This document shows positions 1 to 4,713 of a stretch of DNA of 6,015 nucleotides, in pieces (position 1 is the stretch's first letter; every line of letters begins with the position of its first letter). The notes beneath the pieces were generated by a model. That model saw only the letters and a list, made by a program, of their open reading frames with translations, made no database searches and was not told where the DNA came from. This stretch comes from an uncultured Ruminococcus sp. Lineage in GTDB: Bacteria > Bacillota > Clostridia > Oscillospirales > Ruminococcaceae. The translations under genes and the position numbers were made by a program. The stretch is from the NCBI GenBank assembly GCA_946537565.1, contig CAMNFW010000141.1:1-6015 (forward strand). Reading direction: 5' to 3'.

Positions 1-3
1 ATT

Positions 4-321
4 CTACCAGATTTTTGGGTGTTTGTCGACTGCTCTTTCAGTATAACACTTCACATCAGCTGCCAAACCATTCTTTGCAGCTTCTGCTATTGCTTTTTCC
101 TCAGCCTCAGACTGGCTGATAGCTGTTGATACTTCTGCCTCCGAAGACTCTTCCTGTGTGAGTACCGGGTGTCTGTTGTTCATGTAGTCATACTCGATAA
201 CGCTAACAGTTTCAGCTTCACTGCTGATCATTATTTCATCTGCATATGAGCTTACTGCTCCTGCCATTGCAACTGAACCTGTGATTAATGCGGCTGCCAT
301 AATTGATACAAACTTTTTCAT
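4..321 (-). CDS. Small secreted protein, probable truncated PepSY-like
   Basis: A complete 105-codon frame read leftwards, ending in TAG at 4-6. The start is ATG at 319-321, with a good Shine-Dalgarno (AAAGGAG, about 333-339) upstream. Residues 1-27 form a Sec signal peptide: a lysine pair after Met1, a hydrophobic alanine-rich core and a likely signal peptidase I site after SYA, just before DE. The mature part is acidic (SSEAE, QEESSEAE). It then becomes a helix starting ISQSEAEEKAIAEAA, which resembles the first helix of PepSY domains (ITxxEAxxIAL). In that family the helix is followed by two or three beta strands; here the protein stops after HPKIW, about where the first strand would be completed. 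It is therefore either a shortened PepSY-like protein or a gene cut by a nonsense mutation. PepSY proteins are usually exported and some inhibit proteases; no specific role can be assigned. The exported location is well supported, the PepSY link only moderately. Confidence 0.75.
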   Translation of the reverse strand: MKKFVSIMAAALITGSVAMAGAVSSYADEIMISSEAETVSVIEYDYMNNRHPVLTQEESSEAEVSTAISQSEAEEKAIAEAAKNGLAADVKCYTERAVDKHPKIW

Positions 322-388
322 GATATTTTATCTCCTTTTGATTTCATTAGATTTTCATTTTTTCCGGCGGGGTGTTTCCCCTTCCGTG

Positions 389-422
389 ATTATAAAATAC
401 CATGTATTCAAGAAAGTTTCAA
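389..422 (-). promoter_or_regulatory. Probable promoter of the small secreted protein
   Basis: On the minus strand a -35 box TTGAAA (417-422) is followed after 17 bases by TATTTT (394-399). The base pattern TGG just before it makes an extended -10 element. An overlapping perfect TATAAT (389-394) is an alternative -10, but its spacing of 22 is too long. Transcription would begin around 382-387, leaving a leader of about 60 bases before the ATG at 321. This leader contains a small GGGG/CCCC hairpin at 369-381 (5-base loop), followed by an A-rich run rather than a T-run, so it is not a terminator. Confidence 0.5.
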
Positions 423-483
423 TATTCAATATTCCGCCGGAATGTAGCCTAAACTACACCCGACTGCCAAACTGTTGATTAAG

Positions 484-516
484 CTGCAAATAATTCCGGA
501 TTTGCAGTTAAACTGC
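484..516. repeat. Nested inverted repeats downstream of the NACHT gene
   Basis: CTGCAAAT (484-491) and ATTTGCAG (500-507) form an 8-bp stem with an 8-base loop. The right arm overlaps a second palindrome, GCAGTT-A-AACTGC (504-516). The two folds are mutually exclusive. They lie about 80 bases past the NACHT stop codon. On the minus strand the first stem is not followed by a T-run, so it is at best a weak or Rho-assisted 3' structure; a protein-binding site is equally possible. No gene was found in the rest of the gap 322-594. Confidence 0.35.
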
Positions 517-594
517 CCTCTGACTGCTTCAATTGATAATTACCTGCTGCTCCGACGTTTAGACGGCTTCTTATGCAGCTTCTCTTATAGATGT

Positions 595-2958
595 TTATTC
601 CTGCGGCTGAATTATCGCTCCCATTCTGCCTAACTCCTCCATGCTGTCTTCATCAAAAAACTCCGCTCCTGTAAAGTCACAGTTTTTAAAACTTAACTGC
701 CTTGAATCAGTTTCAGCTGCTCCGGTTTCAATTTCATTTTCCTCCTCAAGAAAAAATACGGTGCAATAGCTGAAATCACAGGGATACTGCCCGTCCAGAC
801 TGAATTTTATATGTGCCGGCATCTTTATCGGCAGGCACTGTCCGCTGAAATCAACTCCGCAGATCACTCCGCTGCGGCTCAGCTCCATCGTCTTAATGAC
901 ACACTCCGCTGTGTGTACAAACATGGAGTACCTGGAAAGATCAAGTATCTTGTCAAGAACCGTTTTCCTGTAACAAAAAACTCCGCCGGACACGTTCCGG
1001 AAATCACCGGATATTTCACCAATAAGCCGGTAAATTTCCTCTTCATTGTAAAACCACATCAAATCAAGTTCATACCGCTGGAACAGCTCCCTGCGCTCCT
1101 CATGCAGCTTGTACTCGAAAGATGTCCACAGCGCCTCTCCTATATTTATTATGTATTTCGCAGCAAAATAATCACGGAAATACTGATGCGTGAAATGCAG
1201 CTTCTGCGGCTCGGCGCTTGATGATGCAAGAAATGAAGCATTGTTTATGAGCAGTTCAACGACATCTGTTTTGTCAATGCTTTCGATCAGGGCCTTTTTG
1301 TTGAATTTCCTGGGAGCAATATAGTTCTGATAAACCCGGTCGTTCATAAGATACAGCTCGGCTGCTTTCTTAATTGCATCGCTTATATCCCCTCTGTCAA
1401 TTTCATATCCAAAGCTGTCAGTCATGGTTTTTGCTGCAAAAGGAAGCACAAACTGTACCGCAAATCTCAGCAGGCTGTTCTCCGGCAGCCGGCTCTGATA
1501 ATTCATTATATACGCATCAAGAAGTTCTCCTCTGGTTCTTGCTCCGGTGCTTCCGCTGTCAATATACATATTCAGGAACAATGGCGTTTTCAATAGCTCC
1601 AGAAGCTGCTGATCCGGCTTAAGTCCGGGGTTTTCAGCGAGTACATCGTCACGTTCCTTATCTGTTGCCCCAATAGTTTCTATACACCTGAATCCCTCGA
1701 AAATCTCTTCCGCCGGTACTGTCCTTCCACTAATAATTATTTGTATATTATTGAAATTTTTGCATAAATATTCAGTTTCAGCTATAAACTCGGACTGCAA
1801 TTCTGAGCTGATTTCATTCAAACCGTCCAGCAGCAAAGTGTACTCCGGAACTCCGTTCACAGGCACCCGCTTTAATATGTTTTTCAGCTCTTCAAGCCGT
1901 CTCAGCACCTCATCTTTTCCCTCACAGGCACAGGCAGTTTCAAATGTTAAATACTCATACTGGTAAAAATATTTCAGCAGTATCTGCACCAGCAGCCAAC
2001 AGCTCTCCGAATCGAATTCTTCATGCCGTTCATATCTGTATTTATATAGCGGAAAGTATAATTTTACCAAATTACTGTGGTTTATCTCCCTGAGCATAAT
2101 CGTCGTCTTACCCTTTGCTCCAGCACCATAAAGAAAAATATTCTTCCCATCCGGCAGCCTTTTTATCATCTTTCCACCACAGATCATTTCAAGCTGATAT
2201 TCCCTTTCCCAGTGAGATTCCGCTCCCTCAAAAATGTATGGCCGCCTGAAATTCACCGCAATGCTGCTCTCAATATTCACCGGAACATCAAGCTTAAGAC
2301 TTGAATCACCTGTAAATCTTACAGTCCGGAATTTCAGCCGGTCAGGAAGTTCGAGCAGATGAATACAAGCACCTGTCTTTGCATATTTATGCACATGATA
2401 CAGTATCCCCAGAAGCAGCGCCTCAAAACATATCTGCTTCGGATGACCTGAGCTTCCGTACAGCTTATTCTTCAGAATAAATTCTCCGCCGTATAGTATT
2501 TCCTCAGTTTCATCCTGCTGAAGCACCTCAAGCAGTGTGTAAACTAACTGCGGTATTTTTGAATCATCAAGTGCCTTGTCGCAAAGTCCTTTTATCAAAG
2601 CAATATAGTTATAATAATTTCTTCTGCCAATACTCTGCTCAATTTTTTCAAAGCTGAAAAGTCCGTATGGATATTCCGTCTCGCCACGCATAAGCCTTAA
2701 CAAAAACCGGTCTATGCTCCCTCCAAAACGATTTCCTATGTCCACACTGTCCTCACTGTCAGCTATAATGCTCATCAGCTCAACATATATTTTTCCACGC
2801 CCAAGCCGTCCCCTGCCGGTTTTTTTCGCCTCAAAAATCAGATTCAAAACTCCTGCCGCATTCAGTTCCAATTCCCTTCCCCCCTCAAAAATGGAATAAA
2901 CTCCGCCATTTATGGAATAAACCTTCTCCAGATAAGTGCTACAATTATAATTGAACAA
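595..2958 (-). CDS. NACHT-type STAND NTPase, candidate anti-phage sensor
   Basis: A 787-codon frame. The NTPase core is clear: Walker A GAGAKGKTT (residues 278-286, K284/T285), Walker B LLLDGLNE (375-382, D378 and E382; NACHT proteins usually show DGxDE), sensor-like IIISGRT (407-413), the KTPLF proline motif (P459) and, after it, the HFTHQYFRDYFAAKYI signature (588-603) typical of the winged-helix end of NACHT modules. Residues 1-260 match no family I recognise; they are probably the effector or an adaptor. The C-terminal 90 residues include SFKNCDFTGAEF (756-767), like a single degenerate pentapeptide coil, and may form a small sensor. STAND NTPases are ATP-driven switches that oligomerise on sensing a ligand, and bacterial NACHT proteins include proven phage-defence genes. 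That role here is inference from family and from the neighbouring recombinase. The start is uncertain: TTG at 2956-2958 has no transcribed Shine-Dalgarno. A later TTG at residue 30, behind a GGGGGGAAGG stretch, is an alternative. Confidence 0.88.
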   Translation of the reverse strand: MFNYNCSTYLEKVYSINGGVYSIFEGGRELELNAAGVLNLIFEAKKTGRGRLGRGKIYVELMSIIADSEDSVDIGNRFGGSIDRFLLRLMRGETEYPYGLFSFEKIEQSIGRRNYYNYIALIKGLCDKALDDSKIPQLVYTLLEVLQQDETEEILYGGEFILKNKLYGSSGHPKQICFEALLLGILYHVHKYAKTGACIHLLELPDRLKFRTVRFTGDSSLKLDVPVNIESSIAVNFRRPYIFEGAESHWEREYQLEMICGGKMIKRLPDGKNIFLYGAGAKGKTTIMLREINHSNLVKLYFPLYKYRYERHEEFDSESCWLLVQILLKYFYQYEYLTFETACACEGKDEVLRRLEELKNILKRVPVNGVPEYTLLLDGLNEISSELQSEFIAETEYLCKNFNNIQIIISGRTVPAEEIFEGFRCIETIGATDKERDDVLAENPGLKPDQQLLELLKTPLFLNMYIDSGSTGARTRGELLDAYIMNYQSRLPENSLLRFAVQFVLPFAAKTMTDSFGYEIDRGDISDAIKKAAELYLMNDRVYQNYIAPRKFNKKALIESIDKTDVVELLINNASFLASSSAEPQKLHFTHQYFRDYFAAKYIINIGEALWTSFEYKLHEERRELFQRYELDLMWFYNEEEIYRLIGEISGDFRNVSGGVFCYRKTVLDKILDLSRYSMFVHTAECVIKTMELSRSGVICGVDFSGQCLPIKMPAHIKFSLDGQYPCDFSYCTVFFLEEENEIETGAAETDSRQLSFKNCDFTGAEFFDEDSMEELGRMGAIIQPQE

Positions 2959-2960
2959 TT
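2942..2960. repeat. Overlapping palindromes at the NACHT start codon
   Basis: CAATTATAATTG (2942-2953) is a perfect 12-bp palindrome. It overlaps AATTG-AA-CAATT (2949-2960), a second inverted repeat that covers the TTG start (2956-2958) and the predicted transcription start. The position, just downstream of the -10 box, is where a repressor site would sit. The sequence is very A+T rich, so chance cannot be excluded. Confidence 0.35.
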
Positions 2961-2967
2961 CATCTTT

Positions 2968-2996
2968 ATTCTATCACCCCATATCACTGCTGTCAA
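2968..2996 (-). promoter_or_regulatory. Strong sigma-70/A promoter for the NACHT gene
   Basis: On the minus strand the sequence reads TTGACA (2991-2996, perfect -35), 17 bases, then TAGAAT (2968-2973, one mismatch to TATAAT) with TGA directly before it, giving an extended -10. Transcription should start near 2959-2962, only a few bases ahead of the TTG at 2958. The GGGGTGAT (2972-2979) that looks like a Shine-Dalgarno lies inside the promoter spacer and would not be transcribed. The -35 box is separated by seven bases from the left inverted repeat of the recombinase module. Confidence 0.75.
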
Positions 2997-3003
2997 GAAA
3001 AAA

Positions 3004-3020
3004 AGCCGTAAATTTCTGCA
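3004..3020 (+). repeat. Left 17-bp inverted repeat flanking the recombinase
   Basis: AGCCGTAAATTTCTGCA at 3004-3020 is the exact reverse complement of TGCAGAAATTTACGGCT at 4382-4398. The pair encloses only the tyrosine recombinase gene and its upstream region. A perfect 17-bp match this close together is very unlikely by chance, even in A+T-rich DNA. Confidence 0.85.
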
Positions 3021-3029
3021 ATTTACGGC
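3005..3029. other. Candidate tyrosine-recombinase core site, left
   Basis: Two 9-bp inverted arms (GCCGTAAAT and ATTTACGGC) flank a 7-bp asymmetric centre, TTCTGCA (3014-3020). Inverted arms of about 9-13 bp around a 6-8-bp crossover region are the usual form of a core site for this enzyme family. The site lies about 180 bases ahead of the recombinase gene. The assignment is inferred from symmetry and position; the same bases also form the terminator-like hairpin. Confidence 0.5.
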
Positions 3030-3210
3030 GCAATAGGATTATTCTGTATTGTTTAATTTTATCATATTTCAGTTAAAAAATCAACTGCTTTTCAGCTACT
3101 TTTGCACATTTGCAATTAAAATCAGCAGTTTCACCAAGTTAAACAGACCTAATTTGTTACTATTAACATTTTTAGTCCGTCAGTTTTATGGTCAAGGAGG
3201 AGAGTGAAAA
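3030..3210 (+). other. Leader region of the recombinase gene
   Basis: A 181-base A+T-rich region without a gene. It holds a strong Shine-Dalgarno (AAGGAGGAG, 3194-3202) before the ATG at 3211. I see no convincing promoter pair; boxes such as TTGCAC near 3110 have no well-spaced -10. CAGTT occurs at 3070, 3126 and 3181 (intervals of 56 and 55), and inverted as AACTG at 3083-3087, the first pair forming a 5-bp inverted repeat. These could be arm-binding sites for the recombinase, but the motif is short. Confidence 0.35.
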
Positions 3211-4374
3211 ATGGCACGCAGAGGAGAAAATATTTATAAGCGCAAAGATGGACGCTGGGAAGGAAGATACAGAGCCGGTTACTCTGACAGCGGAAAGGCT
3301 AAATACCGCTCTGTTTACGGTCATTCTTATGCAGAAGTCAGGTCTAAGCTTGCGCCGCTGAAACTATCTGCTCCGTCACCGGCTTTAAACTGCCGCCTGA
3401 CGGTAAAAGAGCTTTTTGTTGAATGGCTGTCCGCAGTAAAGCTTCGTGTGAAGCCTTCAACATTTGCAAATTATCAGTTGAAGGTGGAAAAGCATATTTT
3501 GCCAGCATTCAGCGGACTGCGGTATGATATGCTGACGGTCCATTTGCTTAACAGCTTTATTGATAAAAAACTTCGTTCAGGCTTGTCAGCTAAATATGTT
3601 TCAGACATTGTGATCGTCTTCAAATCCATGTCCAAGTATACTGCCAAGATACATGGTTTCCGCAATATACTGGCTGATGTCACACTTCCTAAGCCTCAAA
3701 AAAAGAATACCACTATTCTCTCACACAGCCAACAGCTGCAGCTTTGCAGATATCTGCGAACGAATCAGAGCATATCTTCACTCTGCATTCTTCTCAGCCT
3801 TTACACTGGGCTTCGTGTTGGAGAGATTTGCGGTCTTAAATGGAAGGATATTGAATTTGATAAAAGTATTATTACCGTCAACCATACTGTTCAGCGCATA
3901 CGCTCTGCTTCTAAGTGTACACGCATTATCATCGGCACTCCTAAAAGCCGGTCATCTCAGCGTTCTATACCTGTGCCGGAGTTCATTTTGAAGCTGCTGA
4001 AAAATTACCGGCGTAATGATAACTGCTTCATTCTTTCAGGCTCTGAAAAAGCTGTCGAACCCCGGACGCTGCAGCGTAGATTCAAATCTGTTCTAAAAAA
4101 AGCAGATCTACCGTCAATAAACTTCCACAGTCTCCGTCATATGTTTGCGACCAACTGCCTGCAAGCCGGCTTTGATGTTAAGACACTTTCAGAAATACTC
4201 GGACATTCCAGCGTCGAAACTACTCTGAACCGCTATGTTCATTCCTCTATGGAGCGTAAATTCGCTTGTATGGCTATGCTTGAATCCATTGCATTCAGAT
4301 CGCTTATGCCGTCAGAATTATCGTCAGCTGCCGTAACTAAACCGCCTGTTTTCCAGGAAATCAAGTGCCGATGA
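3211..4374 (+). CDS. Tyrosine recombinase / integrase (387 aa)
   Basis: The frame is complete. ATG 3211 is set by AAGGAGGAG at 3194-3202. Residues 1-50 (GENIYKRKDGRWEGRYRAGY and on) match the three-stranded arm-type DNA-binding domain of Tn916/phage-type integrases. Residues about 62-160 form the helical core-binding domain (LTVKELFVEWL onwards). Residues about 165-345 form the catalytic domain with every expected active-site residue: R202 in TGLRVGE, K245 in TPKS, H306 and R309 in HSLRH, H332 in LGHSS, and the nucleophile Y342 in NRYVH. The enzyme should therefore be active, cutting and rejoining DNA through a 3'-phosphotyrosine. The 45-residue tail after Y342 is longer than in many relatives. 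No excisionase is visible nearby. The gene is bracketed by a 17-bp inverted repeat, the right copy starting eight bases after the stop, which suggests the enzyme acts on its own locus, either by inversion or as a minimal mobile unit. It is divergent from the NACHT gene and co-directional with the membrane genes to the right. Confidence 0.95.
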   Translation: MARRGENIYKRKDGRWEGRYRAGYSDSGKAKYRSVYGHSYAEVRSKLAPLKLSAPSPALNCRLTVKELFVEWLSAVKLRVKPSTFANYQLKVEKHILPAFSGLRYDMLTVHLLNSFIDKKLRSGLSAKYVSDIVIVFKSMSKYTAKIHGFRNILADVTLPKPQKKNTTILSHSQQLQLCRYLRTNQSISSLCILLSLYTGLRVGEICGLKWKDIEFDKSIITVNHTVQRIRSASKCTRIIIGTPKSRSSQRSIPVPEFILKLLKNYRRNDNCFILSGSEKAVEPRTLQRRFKSVLKKADLPSINFHSLRHMFATNCLQAGFDVKTLSEILGHSSVETTLNRYVHSSMERKFACMAMLESIAFRSLMPSELSSAAVTKPPVFQEIKCR

Positions 4375-4397
4375 CATTAAGTGCAGAAATTTACGGC
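4373..4397. other. Candidate tyrosine-recombinase core site, right
   Basis: The arm ATTTACGGC (4389-4397) and centre TGCAGAA (4382-4388) are intact; the centre is the exact reverse complement of the left one. The outer arm, GACATTAAG (4373-4381), matches GCCGTAAAT at only 5 of 9 positions and overlaps the recombinase stop codon. Opposite orientation of the two centres predicts inversion. Assignment is by comparison with the left site only. Confidence 0.42.
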
Positions 4398-4398
4398 T
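4382..4398 (-). repeat. Right 17-bp inverted repeat flanking the recombinase
   Basis: TGCAGAAATTTACGGCT is the reverse complement of 3004-3020. Further right, GATTATTCT (4407-4415) also occurs at 3037-3045 in the same orientation, each time shortly after ATTTACGGC (9 and 7 bases later). The right end therefore also carries an imperfect direct repeat of about 25 bp with the inside of the left end. Confidence 0.8.
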
Positions 4399-4426
4399 GC
4401 CATATAGATTATTCTATCACAATTAT

Positions 4427-4432
4427 TATAAT
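4427..4432 (+). promoter_or_regulatory. Possible -10 box before the small lipoprotein-like gene
   Basis: A perfect TATAAT lies 20 bases before the ATG at 4453, but no acceptable -35 box sits 16-18 bases upstream, where the sequence runs into the right recombinase repeat. Transcription from it would begin about 4439, at the edge of the Shine-Dalgarno (AAGGAG, 4440-4445). No terminator is visible between the recombinase stop and this gene, so read-through from the recombinase is an equally good source of message. Confidence 0.25.
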
Positions 4433-4452
4433 ATATGCAAAGGAGAATTATT

Positions 4453-4647
4453 ATGTTACGATACAAAAATAATCCTATAAAATCAGAAACAGACAGTTAT
4501 CGCTGTCCTACACGCACAGCAAAACCTGATAATAATACTTCCATTATAAAAATAGCTTCAAGAATCTTTACAGCTGCAATCAGCACTTTATTATTAACAG
4601 CTTTTGTATCATGCGGTGCTTCTTCAAATGAACCTATGATCAATTAA
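4453..4647 (+). CDS. Small lipoprotein-like or membrane peptide (64 aa)
   Basis: I place the start at ATG 4453 because AAGGAG (4440-4445) is ideally spaced before it; the in-frame ATG at 4435 has no ribosome site and would put the Shine-Dalgarno inside the gene. A polar, positively charged N-terminus of about 30 residues precedes a hydrophobic segment (IFTAAISTLLLTAFVSC) and then only 11 residues, CGASSNEPMIN. The segment ends in a lipobox-like FVSC followed by Gly, with Phe at -3 where Leu is usual. If cleaved by signal peptidase II, the mature product would be an 11-residue lipopeptide. If not, it is a single-pass membrane peptide. I do not recognise a family. It may be a short lipoprotein, a truncated lipoprotein gene, a holin- or toxin-like peptide, or a signal-peptide-derived pheromone precursor. 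The next gene starts 66 bases downstream on the same strand, so the two may be co-transcribed. Confidence 0.6.
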   Translation: MLRYKNNPIKSETDSYRCPTRTAKPDNNTSIIKIASRIFTAAISTLLLTAFVSCGASSNEPMIN

Positions 4648-4713
4648 AGTATTCTTTGCACAGTCAGTGATGATCTAAAAAATTAACTATTATTTTTTAA
4701 AGGACTTGATATC

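Larger units (their letters stand above)
2995..3029 (-). terminator. Intrinsic terminator-like hairpin facing the NACHT promoter
   Basis: GCCGTAAAT (3005-3013) and ATTTACGGC (3021-3029) pair perfectly over 9 bp around a 7-base loop. Read on the minus strand, the stem is followed at once by TTTTTTTCTT (2995-3004), the form of a Rho-independent terminator. No minus-strand gene lies between here and 3210, so in the present arrangement it has no obvious client. It could shield the NACHT promoter from read-through, or the same bases may serve mainly as a recombination site (see the core-site entry). Confidence 0.5.

Noticed and set aside
281..478. Open plus-strand frame across the left intergenic gap
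   Set aside because: It lacks a ribosome site, overlaps the promoter and start of the secreted protein on the other strand, and its translation has no domain-like pattern.
1026..1038. GCCGGTAAATTTC, similar to the recombinase repeat GCCGTAAATTTC
   Set aside because: It has an inserted G, lacks the centre sequence and the second arm, and lies in conserved-looking NACHT coding sequence; chance resemblance is most likely.
811..1221. 136-codon plus-strand frame opposite the NACHT gene
   Set aside because: It is antisense to well-supported NACHT coding sequence, with no ribosome site and a low-information translation; the same holds for the frames at 1374-1622, 1751-1966, 2077-2304 and 2714-2899.
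2972..2979. GGGGTGAT as the Shine-Dalgarno of the NACHT gene
   Set aside because: It lies between the -35 and -10 boxes of the strong promoter and would not be in the message, unless an upstream promoter is used.
3653..3991. Plus-strand frame inside the recombinase
   Set aside because: It overlaps the catalytic domain, where the main frame carries the conserved arginine and lysine.
4435..4452. Upstream ATG for the small lipoprotein-like gene
   Set aside because: No ribosome site precedes it, and the good Shine-Dalgarno at 4440-4445 would fall inside the coding sequence, pointing to the ATG at 4453.
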